Below, piece by piece: positions 1-9,190 of a stretch of 41,670 nt of DNA. Below the pieces are notes generated by a model, which saw nothing but the letters and a program-made list of their open reading frames with translations, did not search any database and was not told the DNA's origin. The stretch's first letter is position 1; each line of letters begins with the position of its first letter. Source of the DNA: Bradyrhizobium sp. CSA112 (GTDB lineage Bacteria; Pseudomonadota; Alphaproteobacteria; Rhizobiales; Xanthobacteraceae); NCBI RefSeq assembly GCF_029051645.1, contig NZ_JAACFS010000050.1:1-41670 (forward strand). Direction: 5' to 3'. The position numbers and the translations under genes were made by a program.

Positions 1-22
1 CTAAGGAAAGAAGGAGATCACC

Positions 23-121
23 ATGCCACGAGCGCTCCGTTATGTTGCCGCCGGCGCGGAAATAGCGCTCAGAAATGCGGGTTGTGACGGCATTCGGCAC
101 ATAACGATGTCCGGCACATAA
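23..121 (+). CDS. Short ORF of 32 codons with a strong ribosome binding site, probably a truncated gene
   Basis: An ATG lies 6-7 bases after a near-perfect AAGGAG. The frame stays open for 32 codons and stops inside a pair of direct repeats that look like an IS end. The strong Shine-Dalgarno suggests the 5' start of a real gene whose remainder was replaced by the IS junction. I recognise no family in the peptide. It could equally be a chance ORF. Confidence 0.3.
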   Translation: MPRALRYVAAGAEIALRNAGCDGIRHITMSGT

Positions 122-122
122 C
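95..122. repeat. Two direct repeats CGGCACATAAC, 17-nt period, IS-end-like
   Basis: CGGCACATAAC occurs at 95-105 and again at 112-122. Short repeats spaced like this at a junction are typical of the multi-repeat ends of IS21-type elements. The repeat pair sits immediately left of the palindrome at 125-150 and the broken istA, so it probably belongs to the end of a second element that abuts the truncated one. Confidence 0.5.
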
Positions 123-124
123 TG

Positions 125-150
125 CGATTTTGTTACCGGTAACAAAATCG
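125..150. repeat. 26-bp perfect palindrome at the IS21 truncation point
   Basis: The bases from 125 to 150 read identically on both strands, with ACCGGT at the centre and TTTTGT/ACAAAA arms. The palindrome sits exactly where istA homology ends. It may be a transposon end joined to its inverse, a protein binding site, or a by-product of the rearrangement that cut istA. Confidence 0.6.
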
Positions 151-815
151 AGCACGACATAGCCGACGGCGCCGCCAAAATATCGAAAAGCCCCTTCGTG
201 GAGCTGTGCCCAGATCTGCTGGCTCGACTTGCAGACCACCCGCCGGAAGCTACGCCGCGAGTAGCGCAGGGTCATCACGAACAGGCGCGGCCGGCGGTAA
301 CGACCGCTCTTCGGATCACGGGTCAGCGCGCCTTCGCCATAATCGACTTGGGCTTCCTCGCCGGGGGCAAACTCGAGACGGTCAAACTGTTTGGGATCGA
401 TGTGGCGCAAGGCGCGCACGAAACGCTTGACGCTCTCGTAGCTGGCAGTGAAGCCGAGCTGATCAACCAGATCCTGGTAGATCGCCTGCGCATTGCGCTT
501 CAGACGGACCTGCTGCTCGATCCATTCCCGATGCGGTTCACAGGCTGAGCGGGCGAAATCAAACGTCTTGGCGGCCACCTTCATGCCGATAGCCGGCGGT
601 CGCGGAGCTGGGGGAGTTTGGCCATCCGCGGCCTCGGAGCCGGCGGTCACCCCGGGGGAATTTGCCTCCGCCGCTCGCCGGGACACGAAAATCGCCTGGT
701 AGCGCCGGATCGTCTTGCGGTCGATCCCCGTCAGCCGCTGGATCTCTCGTTGGCTCGTCTGGCGCTCAAGTAACGTAAATACGGTGCTTTGCAGATGCGG
801 CTTCAAGACGTTCAA
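148..815 (-). pseudogene. istA: IS21-family transposase IstA, 3'-truncated
   Basis: This is the N-terminal half of an IS21-family transposase. An HTH region (residues about 10-50, with QREIQRLTGIDRKTIRRY) is followed by the start of the DDE catalytic core (EAQVDYGEG, residues about 153-161) and the conserved stretch up to YVVLDF. Homology stops there at the 26-bp palindrome, so the rest of the core and the istB helper ATPase are absent. The start is taken at 815. The right terminal repeats of the element follow at 907-960. The gene should be inactive. Confidence 0.85.
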
Positions 816-906
816 CTCCCGGTCCCCTCTTCCCTAAAGGGGGCGAAAATAAACGTCCTGCTACGCGCTTTGCGGCCGATCAGCCGCCCAGCCAGGCGGA
901 ATCAGG

Positions 907-960
907 TGGGGGAGTTTGAGGTGACCTCACCCGGGGGATTTTGACCGACCGTCGGGGGAC
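907..960. repeat. IS21-type right-end direct repeats (GGGGGA motifs)
   Basis: Three copies of GGGGGA begin at about 908, 933 and 954, the first two followed by GTTTGA and TTTTGA. This spaced-repeat arrangement upstream of istA is characteristic of IS21-family ends, where the transposase binds. KAP NTPase coding sequence starts just beyond, so this marks the insertion boundary. Confidence 0.55.
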
Positions 961-964
961 TCGT

Positions 965-1857
965 TCGCGCTGGGCTCGAACAGCGCGCCGAGGGCAAGCG
1001 GTCAGATTTCATTTTTGTTGAGTTCAACGCTTGGCTTTATCAAGGATACGACGACGCGCGCGCGGCATTGATGGAAGTTATCGCGACAGCGCTCGCAAAA
1101 GAAGCCGAACAGCGCAGGACCGGGCTCGAAAAAGCCAAAGAGCTGCTGCAACGCGTGAATTGGTTTCGCGCCGTGAAACTTGGCGCAGGATCGGCCTTCG
1201 CGTTCGCTCCGCCTACCGCGGACAGGAATACTTAATGAAGCCATCGAACTCGGGAAAAAATTGCGACCGGAAATGCTGGCGCTGACGACATCGCTAAGGC
1301 CGAAGGCACAGTAACCGATGCCGCCAGCAAGGCATCGGGCCTGATCAAGCCACGCACCGAGTCCTCGCCGCCTAAAGAAACTCATGCGATCCGCAAATCG
1401 TGCGAGGAAACCCTCGAAGTAATGGGCACGAAGCTTATTGTGCTGATTGATGATTTGGACCGCTGCCTTCCGCAAACGACGATATCAACGTTGGAGGCCG
1501 TTCGCCTTTTCTTGTTCCTGGAAAACACGGCGTTTGTCATTGCCGGCCGATGACTCTGTCATACGTCACGCTGTCCGCCGTCACTTCGATGGGATCGTCG
1601 ATGAAGGCTTGGTGACAAGTTACTTCGATAAGCTCATCCAAGTTCCTATTCGCGTTCCGCCCCTGGGGACACAGGAAGTAAGGGCGTATTTGATGTTGCT
1701 GTTGTAGAGAACAGCACAGGTGGCCCCTTTGCTCAGACCGATGGGGTTCCCTTGCTGCCGTGGCAGGTAAACGACGCCGAACGCAGAATAGCCGAAATCT
1801 GGGGAGCGCCTCTGGAAGAAGTCCAGCATGTACTTCACAACAATTCGTATGCTGGGC
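965..1857 (+). pseudogene. KAP-family P-loop NTPase, truncated and frameshifted
   Basis: Three reading-frame segments together give a KAP NTPase. One (about 980-1230) carries FVEFNAWLYQGYDDARAAL, the conserved FNAW.Y region. One (about 1290-1550) carries the Walker B LIVLIDDLDRC. One (1551-1707) carries ADDSVIRHAV and YFDKLIQVPIRVPPL. The 5' end with Walker A is lost to the IS21 element and the 3' end to IS30. Shifts lie near 1230 and at about 1547, with a stop at 1705. KAP ATPases include membrane-associated proteins and QatA of the Qat anti-phage system, so this may be the remnant of a defence gene. No qatB/C/D sits beside it. Confidence 0.8.
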
Positions 1858-3309
1858 GGATTCAAGCGGTCGTCGCAACACCGACTATGTTTACTCATGG
1901 CAGCAACTCGTCAAGCGCTTCTGCCGGCGTTTGCCAGCCCAGAGTCTTTCTTGGTCGAGCATTGAGGGCCGCTGCCACGGCGGCGATTTCGTCAACGCTG
2001 TGGATGCTCAGATCTGTGCCTTTCGGGAAGTACTGACGTAACAGCCCATTGGTGTTCTCGTTTGTGCCACGCTGCCATGGGCTTTGCGGGTCGCAGAAGT
2101 AGACTTGGCCACCCGCATCGATCTTGAGACGATCATGCTGAGCCATTTCGGCTCCCTGATCCCAAGTCAGCGAACGACGCAGTTCTTGGGGCAAGGTGAT
2201 GATGGTGCGCGTAATCGCGTCCCGCACGGCTTCGGCCCCGTGTCCCGCGAGCGCAGGGCCGTTCTTCGTGCGCGGAGCTTCGCCATGCCCCGCGAGCCGG
2301 GGAAGATGCAATAGCATCGTGAAACGCGTCGTGCGTTCGACCAGCGTGCCGATCGCCGAGCTGCCAAGACCGAGGATGAGATCTCCCTCCCAATGTCCCG
2401 GTACTGTTCGATCGGCTGCTTCGGCGGGCGTTGGCTGATCATGATCTCCGGCGAGACAAAGCCTTTCCCTCGCCTGCGCACGCGCGCCCTGGGCACCCGT
2501 AACACGCGTCCTGTTCTCAAGCAGGCCGTCAGTTCGCGGCGCAGTACTCCCCGGCCCTGAACGAAGAGGGACTGATAGATGGCTTCGTGACTGATACGCA
2601 TCGTCTTGTCGTCCGGGAAGTCGATCGGCAGGCGTCGGGCAATCTGCTCCGGGCTCCAAGCCCTGGCCCATCGTCGATCCTTTCGCGGGCCATGCCGGCG
2701 ACCCTTCCACGGAACCGCGGGACCAGGAACGGGAGCGCCGCTCGGGGCCACGACGGCGCTGGCAAGTCTCTCCTCCACATAAGTGTGCAAGGTTGTGTTG
2801 AGCGCAAGCTTGGTTGGGTTAGGCCAACGGGCGGATCGATCCGCATGCCACTGGGCAGTCGTCGCCCGATACTCCAACCCGCCGCTGCGGGTGGCTGCAT
2901 TGCGCCGCAGTTCTCGCGAGATTGTCGAGGCGGATCGACCGAGACGACGCCCAATCTCCCGGATCGAATGGCCCTGCACCTTGAGAAGCGCAATCTCTTC
3001 GCGCTCCACCAATGACAAGTATCGCCCGGAGAACGCCTTTGCTGAGGACTTGAACATCGCTGTGGCATGCCGCCCGCCTTTCGAAACCATCTGGTTCCTA
3101 CAGGCTGTGACACCCCGGCTTCCAGCGCAGCATCTTCGCTGCTTTGCCCTGCGGCAATAGCTCGCCAGAAACTTCTCTGTTCATCCCGTCCAGCCACAGG
3201 CGGTCGTCCTGGCGATGGTAATGGCGCTCGTCCAGACCGTGCCGATCGCCGCTTTCGAATGCTCATCGCAACCTCCAACTCCAGAGTGTTGCGACGACCG
3301 CTTGAATCC
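1858..3309 (-). mobile_element. IS30-family insertion sequence with 24-bp terminal inverted repeats
   Basis: The outer ends are 24-bp perfect inverted repeats at 1858-1881 and 3286-3309, starting GGATTCAAGCGGTCGTCGCA. The element is about 1450 bp and holds one transposase gene in three frames. No obvious target duplication flanks it. KAP sequence lies on the left and IS3 orfB on the right, so the copy has been involved in a rearrangement or deletion after insertion. Confidence 0.85.
1895..3266 (-). pseudogene. IS30-family transposase with two frameshifts
   Basis: The protein starts MSIRKRRSARSGRAP at 3266. A first shift at about 3068 leads into the HTH (GHSIREIGRRLGRSASTISR). A second, a one-base loss at about 2424 between ISQRPP and AEAADRTVPGHWEGD, leads into the DDE integrase core (GHWEGDLILG, TLVERTTRF, SPWQRGTNENTNGLLRQYFP). 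All three catalytic acidic positions are present, so the two indels look recent. The copy is unlikely to make transposase. Confidence 0.88.
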
Positions 3310-3906
3310 ACCTTGAACACCGCGATCGGAATGGTGGATCAGGCCGGCGCCAGGCCGCTGCGCCGAGATGGCCATCCGCAACGCCGTGAGTGGCAGTTCG
3401 GCACGCAAATGATCTTCCATTGCCCAGCCGACGATCCTGCGGCTGTAGAGATCCATGACGGCGGCCAGATAGAGCCAGCCCTGACCGGTCTCAATGTAAG
3501 TGATATCGGCGAGCCAGATCCGGTTCGGCGCGGCGGCGGTGAAGTTCCGATCGAGCAGGTTTGGGGCGATCGGGAAGTCGTGGCGACTGTCGGTGGTCCG
3601 CACCCGACGCGGCTGCGCCATGATAGCCCGAACGCCGTGACGGCGCATCAGCCGCTCGATGCGGCCGCGGCTCACCCCACGGCCCTGAGCCTTCAGCTCG
3701 ATATGGATACGCGGGCTGCCATAGCGTCCACGGGTTTCGTGATGGACCCGCTTGATGTCGTCGACGAGTTCGCGGTTGGCGGCAGATCGCCGGCTCTCCG
3801 GGCGCGAGCGCCAAGCATAATAGCCGGCCGGCGAGACGGCGAGCACGTCGCACAGGATCGTCACCGGATAGTCGGCGCGGCGATCTTCGATGAAGCGGAA
3901 TCTCAT
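3310..3906 (-). pseudogene. IS3-family OrfB transposase, 3'-truncated by IS30
   Basis: OrfB begins at 3906 with MRFRFIEDRRADYPV, overlapping the orfA stop by ATGA. It has the HTH_21 region (SPAGYYAW, RGRYGSPRIHIEL) and the rve integrase core with NRIWLADITYI (first D) and GLIHHSDRGVQ (second D). At that point it runs into the IS30 terminal repeat. The final glutamate and the C-terminus are missing, so it is inactive. Its orfA lies beyond the inserted IS110. Confidence 0.88.
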
Positions 3907-3939
3907 TTCGGTCCCCCAGCAAAGATCGCGATCGACTTC

Positions 3940-5305
3940 CTAAGAAACAGCCGGATTGGTGTCCCCCGAAATGGCCTGCAACACGAAGCCCAGCGATTTG
4001 GCCCGGCGCTGAAGGTTGGCAAGGACACGGCTGCGATATTGTTCTTCATAATAGTCGGCCCCCGGATCCTTGTAGCTCATGCCATGCCGGGTGCGTTGTA
4101 GAACAGAACCGCAATCTTGCGGGCGGTCGCCGTCACGGCCTTCGACTTGCCCGCGCGCGAGGCTAGCCGCCGATAGAATGCTCCGAGCGCCGTATCGCTC
4201 CGCCCGACGGTTGTGGCTGCCAACCGCAACAGTGCGGCTGCCCGGCTAGACGATCTCCGTGTGCGCGAGGACAACACCTTGCCGCCAGAGATTTTGTTGC
4301 CTGGTGCAAGGCACAGCCAGGAAGTGAAGTGCTTTGCGCTCGGCCATGCCTGCAGATCTGTGCCGCACTCACCGATGAGCTTCAATGCCAGCGATGGGCC
4401 CAACCCATGAATCTCAGTCAGATCGATGCCGAGCACACCGTACAGCGCGGTCCTGACATCGAAGGTAGGCGTGTTGACCTGCTTGGTCTTGATGCGTGGC
4501 TTAGATAGCTTTCCGGCCGGTCTTTCGCCTCTATTGTTTAGGGCCGCGATCAGGACCTCGAGCTTGCGGTCGCAGTCGAGCATCTTCGCCTGGTAGACGT
4601 CGTAGAGTTCCAGCGATTGGGTCAGCGCGAAGACATGTTCGTGCCGGTCGTTGCCCACAAGTGCCGCCCGGATCGTCTCGATGGATGAATGGTATCGCAC
4701 GTCCCGATAGGTTGCCAAGACGTCAGGATTCCGCTCGCCTGAACAATGGCTCGGATAATCCGCATGCCGGTCGCGCCCGTGATATCGGAGACCACATGAT
4801 GGAGTTGCAGATTCATCTCCATCAGGGCCTTCTGCATATGCTGGATATGGGCCGCGGCATATTCCACCAGCCGCTCCCGTTGGCGCAGATACGCGCGCAG
4901 AGTTGCAATCTCGGCATCAGGTCGGAAGCTGCCACGTAACAGGCCATAGGAATGAAGCTCGCGTAACCACGCGGCATCGCTGACATCGGTCTTGCGCCCG
5001 GGCACGTTCTTGGCGTACCGCGCATTGACCAAAATCACATCAAACCCGCGCTGCTCCAGGATCTCGTAGACGGGGATCCAATAGACCCCAGTGGATTCCA
5101 TTGCGACGCTCTTCACGCCGCAGGCTTTGAACCAGTCCGCCAGATCATGCAGGTCTCGCGTAAATGTGCCGAAAGAGCGCACTGGCACGTCGGTGGAAGC
5201 GGGATTAACCGCAGCCATGTGCATCTTTGATCCGATGTCGATCGCGGCGGCCCCAACGTTGACGGGCTTTAGTTCCGGTCGGTCGCCGATCGTCCTCTTG
5301 GGCAT
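3940..5305 (-). pseudogene. IS110-family DEDD transposase with two frameshifts
   Basis: It starts MPKRTIGDRPELKPVN at 5305. The N-terminal DEDD RuvC-like domain shows AAAIDIGSKMH, VAMESTGVYWIPV and KTDVSDAAWLREL. The C-terminal transposase_20 domain shows LTEIHGLGP and FTSWLCLAPGNKISGGKV. A one-base shift at about 4740 separates IRAIV from ERNPDVLATYRDV. A second at about 4085 separates LFYNA from MSYKDPGADYYEEQ, after which the frame runs to a stop at 3940. Both catalytic regions are otherwise intact, so decay seems recent. Confidence 0.88.
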
Positions 5306-5540
5306 GGCAATCCTCCAATCAATGATGAGCAGGAGGGTCTGGGCCATGCCAATCGTCATCTTCCTAATCGGGATCGCCGCCAGGGCGACGTCACCACTCT
5401 CAAGTTCGCATACATCCATGGACCATGTTTTTTAACGGGGTTTGTGCCTCCAATAATCGAACGGCCGCTACCCTCCCAGCCGCAGAGGATAGCACAAGGC
5501 TGTTTCTAGGCCGCACAGGCGCGCCACGGTGCTGGACAGT
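3940..5540 (-). mobile_element. IS110-family element inserted in IS3 orfA
   Basis: The IS3 orfA peptide ...MERDILK stops at about 5541 and resumes as KSIAIFAGGPK at about 3937. Everything between is a roughly 1.6-kb IS110-type element. Typical for the family, the ends show no inverted repeats. The insertion points are therefore read from the host gene rather than from the IS itself. Confidence 0.75.
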
Positions 5541-5826
5541 TTTTTAAAATGTCGCGCTCCATGCGCAGCCGCTCGTTCTCTCGCTGCAAACGGGCGATCT
5601 CCGCCGCGTGGTCCGCCGACGGCAGCGGCGCCTGCGTTGTGGGGCGCCACGCCGCAGCCGTCGGCTCTCGCCCAGCCCCACGCAATTCCACCCAGCGCCT
5701 CAACACGGAATCGCGCAGGCCAAGTTCCTTGGCCACCAATCCGATCGAACGACCGCTCGAAGCCACCAGATCGACCGCTTGCCGCTTATAATCGTCAGTA
5801 AACGAACGACGTTGACGTCCTTCCAT
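5541..5826 (-). pseudogene. IS3-family OrfA, split by IS110
   Basis: An HTH protein starting MEGRQRRSFTDDYKRQAVDL. It has the helix-turn-helix and the leucine-zipper stretch (AEIARLQRENERLRMERDI) typical of IS3 OrfA. The last residues lie at 3937-3903, across the IS110 insertion, and join OrfB by an ATGA overlap that would normally be a programmed frameshift site. From 5827 to 6002 I see only what is probably the outer end of this IS and no gene. Confidence 0.85.
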
Positions 5827-6002
5827 CCAACACCTCTCCTGGCTCTTCGAGCCTACTACAGGTGTCCATCACTTCGGAGGAGGTTCAGCCTGTCGCAGGG
5901 TGCGGTTACAGATCAGCTTCGATCACGGCAAGCGCGACTATTAGCATCGCGGCTTTCCGTTTAATCGGGTTCACGCTAACGGCCGCGCATGGTCATTATC
6001 CA

Positions 6003-7235
6003 TCACGGCCACTTCGGGCTCGCCTTCGCGGCGTCGTCAGGCTCCGATTCATCGGGAAGGATCGGTTGTTCACCGAAAGGACGGTTGATGATGTTCAGCG
6101 CATCATTCGCGGCGTAGACGCGATTGCGCGAGTAGCCCGTCCGTTCGGCGAGAATGCCAGCCTCCTCCAACTGTGCGATAGCCTGGTGCGCTTGCGGCGG
6201 GCTGATCTCGAGGAGTTCTCCGAGCCGTTTGGCGGTTAGGACCGGGTAATGGGGAAGCTCGTCGAGCGCGCGCGCGGCCGCCGATCCCTTTCGGAATTTG
6301 CGACGGCTCCTCCACAGTTCTGACAGTTCGGACAGAGCCGAGCGCGTTTTCATGAGCTCTTCGACGGTGCCGGTCACGGCCTCTGCCATAAAGATTATGA
6401 TAGGCTGCCAGTCGAGGCGCTGCTGCGCATCCTTCAAGGAAGCGTAGTACGCGCCCTTCTTCGCCTCAATGTATGGAGATAGATAAAGGGGGACGTGCTT
6501 CTCGGCAGCCATCATCAGTGGAAGAAGAAGACGACCGACGCGGCCGTTGCCATCGCGGAACGGGTGGACCGCCTCGAAATGGGCATGCGCGATGGCCATT
6601 CGCGTAATAAAACCCTGGGTCATCTGCTGCATTCCCTCGTTGCGGAGGTAGTCGACTGTCTGAGCGAGGCAAGCCGGCACCTCATCGGGTGGCGGCGGAT
6701 TTAGGCTTGAATAGGCGATGTTGCCGCCCCCTCCGATCCACACCACGCGCGTGCGGAGTTCGCCCGGAACGTCCTGGTACTCGGGATCATCTTTCATGAC
6801 GGCGCGATGGAGACTCTTCAGGAGATCGATCGTGAAGACGCCATATCCGTCCTTCGCCGCCAATGGGATGAAATCGTCGAGAGCCACAGCGTAGTTGCGG
6901 ACCTGGCGCGCGGCATCCTTTGCGTCGTCGCCGCCGGTCTCCTCGACCGAAAGGAGTTCATCGAGCGTACTTTGGGTGCCCTCGATCGAGGACGAACTGA
7001 CCGCCTCCCGTCGGGTCAGGATTCGGCTGACAATGTAAGGGTCCTTCATCTGAGTCGCGATTGCGTCTATTTTCCCGAGCGCGCCCTGGGCATTGTCCAA
7101 GGCCTTCATCGCTTGGATAACTGAGACCCCGTGCTCCGGGGGAGGTGGTGGGACGATACCGTAATGCGCCTCATACGGGTGCGGGAGCCGTTTCAGGGTC
7201 TCCCGGATTGTGTGGCTGAGATCGCTGCGCTTCAT
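6003..7235 (-). CDS. Fic-family AMP-transferase (class II) with C-terminal winged helix
   Basis: A 410-residue Fic protein. The catalytic loop HPFRDGNGRVGR is at residues 224-235, with all consensus residues of HxFx(D/E)GNGRxxR. An N-terminal inhibitory helix SSSIEG (81-86) fits the (S/T)xxxE(G/N) consensus, so it is predicted autoinhibited class II. The C-terminus (about 330-385, LGELLEISPPQAHQAIAQL) is a winged helix probably binding DNA. The family transfers AMP, or another nucleotide, to hydroxyls of target proteins. No separate antitoxin gene is adjacent, consistent with an in-cis inhibitory helix. The gene is intact, unlike most neighbours. The target is unknown. Confidence 0.93.
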   Translation of the reverse strand: MKRSDLSHTIRETLKRLPHPYEAHYGIVPPPPPEHGVSVIQAMKALDNAQGALGKIDAIATQMKDPYIVSRILTRREAVSSSSIEGTQSTLDELLSVEETGGDDAKDAARQVRNYAVALDDFIPLAAKDGYGVFTIDLLKSLHRAVMKDDPEYQDVPGELRTRVVWIGGGGNIAYSSLNPPPPDEVPACLAQTVDYLRNEGMQQMTQGFITRMAIAHAHFEAVHPFRDGNGRVGRLLLPLMMAAEKHVPLYLSPYIEAKKGAYYASLKDAQQRLDWQPIIIFMAEAVTGTVEELMKTRSALSELSELWRSRRKFRKGSAAARALDELPHYPVLTAKRLGELLEISPPQAHQAIAQLEEAGILAERTGYSRNRVYAANDALNIINRPFGEQPILPDESEPDDAAKASPKWP

Positions 7236-7646
7236 GGCAAAGCCTAGTTTGGAGCCTGCTTTGGTATTTATAATTAGGGTTTCTTATAAAAACCATAACA
7301 AAATCTGCTTTTTGGGCGCTCCCCTTAGGGTTCCCCGAGATCTTGGGGAACCGGAAAACAAGCGAGCTGGTCGTCTCAGCCAGTGGTTTCAGCTCTGCCG
7401 TGCCATCCTAAATGCGGACAAGCCGCTTTCAGCGTAGCGAAGGGAACTGAGACCTCCGGCTCCGCGATCAATCATCCGACTTCATCATCTGAGCGGCAGG
7501 CCGGCAGGCCGACATCGCGGGCGCACGGCTACCCTTCGCGGCAGGGAAGTGAGTCGAAGCGCCGGCGCACGTCGCAGGAAGAAGAGGAGCTGAAAGCTCA
7601 TCGGCGACAATCGACGGGCCTGGCCGCCGGGTCATAGGTTCAAATC
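7236..7646. other. Intergenic stretch without a gene, ending in a tRNA 3'-half-like sequence
   Basis: No coding region is supported here. A short dyad GGTTT...AAACC near 7277-7294, in an AT-rich patch upstream of the Fic gene, could be part of its promoter or operator. The right end (7631-7661) carries ATAGG-TTCAAAT-CCTAT followed by CCCCGCA-ACCA, which has the form of a tRNA T-arm, acceptor strand and CCA. No matching 5' half is visible, so no functional tRNA is called. Confidence 0.5.
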
Positions 7647-7661
7647 CTATCCCCGCAACCA
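7631..7661 (+). other. tRNA 3'-end-like sequence, likely attachment site (left)
   Basis: A T-stem/loop (ATAGG TTCAAAT CCTAT) runs into an acceptor-like CCCCGCA and a terminal ACCA. The complementary TGCGGGG of a 5' acceptor strand is not present nearby. The tail of a serine recombinase ends within it. The 12-mer TCCCCGCAACCA (7650-7661) returns at 16602-16613. This fits a remnant attL of an integrated element. Confidence 0.45.
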
Positions 7662-7893
7662 CCGATGCTTACGATTGCAAATAGAGTCCCAGCCTCCGAA
7701 GGGAAGCCGGGGGTTCTTCTTGCCCGCCGCAAACCGCAGGATCGCAGCGAGGTCGCCGCGTAGCGCAATCGCGAGTTCTTCCGTCTCGAGCACGAGTGTC
7801 ACCTGATTGACCAACGTCCGGAAAACCTCCGCAGCTTCGGCCTCGATGTCTGCAGCGCGGTGCCTGCCGTATTCGGGCGACCGGTTCAGCTTC
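7647..7893 (-). pseudogene. C-terminal fragment of a large serine recombinase
   Basis: The peptide contains FRTLVNQVTLVLETEELAI and ALRGDLAAILRFAAGKKNP, the familiar C-terminal segment of large serine recombinases (resolvase/recombinase zinc-ribbon class). The catalytic resolvase domain and the zinc ribbon are absent, so only the tail survives. It ends inside the tRNA-like sequence, the usual position of an integrase at its attachment site. Confidence 0.7.
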
Positions 7894-7982
7894 CGGCAAG
7901 CGCAGGATTTTAGCGCTTGCTCAAAAAACCGCCTCTGTGCAAGACAATTGGTCCCTGTACGCGCAATAAGGGGAACCGCGCT

Positions 7983-8424
7983 GTGACAGTCTCTCTTGAC
8001 GGCGAAATTCGAGACGGACGGCACTACATGCAGGTGCGTGTCTACTTTGAAGATACCGATGCCGGCCAGATTGTCTATCACGCGAATTTTCTGCGTTTCA
8101 TGGAGCGCGGCAGAACGAATTACTTGCGCCTGCTCGGCACCAATCAGCAAGCGCTGCTCGAGGAAACGCGGAACGACGCCCCGGGCTTCCGCCTTCGTTG
8201 TCCGTTCGATGACGATCGACTTTCTAAAACCGGCAGTCTTGGACGACCTCCTTGACATTGTCACGGTCCCGCAAGAGGTGAGAGGCGCGTCGATTGGCTT
8301 GCTGCAGGAGTGCAGGCGCGGGAACGATCTGGTCTCGGCGCGCGTACGGGTCGCGTTTATCTCGGGCGGAAAAGCGCAGCACATCCCGAAGGCTCTGAGG
8401 CTCGCTATGGAAGAGCTCAGGTAA
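7983..8424 (+). pseudogene. ybgC: YbgC-type acyl-CoA thioesterase, one-base frameshift
   Basis: From a GTG at 7983 the frame reads VRVYFEDTDAGQIVYHANFL, the hotdog-fold YbgC signature with catalytic Asp (DTDAG) and the following YHANF. It runs to DAPGF at about 8189. An extra base then moves the sequence to the next frame: FVVRSMTIDFLKPAVLDDLL through MEELR and stop at 8424. Removing one base restores a full-length protein of about 147 residues. Intact YbgC belongs to the tol-pal cluster, but no tol genes are here, so this is a displaced decaying copy. Confidence 0.85.
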
Positions 8425-8518
8425 ACCTGCGTTTCGTTCACGCTTTAACGCTCCCGCGACCCAATGAAATCAATGCGTTGGCGTTCTGTTGCGACATCGT
8501 CAAGTCAGAGTTCGCCGT

Positions 8519-9190
8519 TCACTTTAGATTCGGGAGCTTCGCGCTGTCGGCAGAATTTACAGCGGCGGCCCCAGAGCGCTCGTCGAAAATTCGCTCTCGA
8601 TACCCAGGGAGGCAAGTGCAATCGCGTGAACGCTCCATCCCTATAAGTGCGATAACGCCTTCCACTCTTTCTAATGGAATTCGCATGCGCCCGTCGCGAA
8701 GAGCGAGATACATCGCTTCGATGACAGGTTGGTCGCCGAGGACCGCGATGGCCGTTGGATGACGTAAGATGTCTAACGACCAGCCTGGATTTCGCGTTTT
8801 CAATAGCGCGCTGGCGCGGCTTCGTCCGCGCCGTTCATCGATAACCGGCAGGAAAAATCTTGCTGCCGCGATGGCGATCGTTGCAGCTTCGCCGTCGTCA
8901 AGGGAGGGCGAGGTAGACGTGAGTTCATGAAAAATCTCGTACTCGGCGTCGGTCATAGTGGCGAGCGTTACGATTCCACGCGTCACGAGATCAAACAGAA
9001 AGCGGTGCTCGCCGTTCTGCCGGCTCGTCTCGTGCTCCAGCTCTCCAGCCACGATCTCGGACACGACGACATCATTGGGAATGGACGCGAGGATGCGCTC
9101 GCCATATTTGCAAGCGTGAAGGTTGATCAGAACACTTGTGTCGAGAATCAGCGGATCCGCGATATCAATCAGGGAGCTTGTGCAACTCAT
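8519..9190 (-). CDS. PIN-domain ribonuclease-like protein, last gene of the QueC/ImmA operon
   Basis: 223 residues from the ATG at 9190, which overlaps the end of the upstream protease gene and has GAGGAAAGAG upstream. PIN-fold acidic residues are visible in LILDTSVLINLH, VVVSEIVAGELE, LDDGEAATIAIA and PVIDERRGR, close to the four expected metal ligands. PIN proteins cut RNA and often act as toxins. Here it is translationally coupled to an XRE-ImmA/IrrE protease rather than to a VapB-type antitoxin, suggesting that proteolysis or the XRE domain controls it. The C-terminal 60-70 residues match nothing I know. Confidence 0.82.
   Translation of the reverse strand: MSCTSSLIDIADPLILDTSVLINLHACKYGERILASIPNDVVVSEIVAGELEHETSRQNGEHRFLFDLVTRGIVTLATMTDAEYEIFHELTSTSPSLDDGEAATIAIAAARFFLPVIDERRGRSRASALLKTRNPGWSLDILRHPTAIAVLGDQPVIEAMYLALRDGRMRIPLERVEGVIALIGMERSRDCTCLPGYRERIFDERSGAAAVNSADSAKLPNLK

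Noticed and set aside
3067..4101. 344-codon plus-strand frame
   Set aside because: It runs opposite the IS3 orfB and IS30 transposase genes, whose motifs are clear, and is a shadow.
7631..7661. Functional tRNA gene
   Set aside because: Only a T-arm and acceptor 3' strand are visible. No matching 5' acceptor, D-arm or anticodon arm could be aligned upstream.
7468..7662. Minus-strand ORF starting MVAGIGFEPMTRRPG
   Set aside because: This is the well-known spurious peptide produced by reading the reverse complement of a tRNA 3' end. It supports the att-site reading, not a gene.
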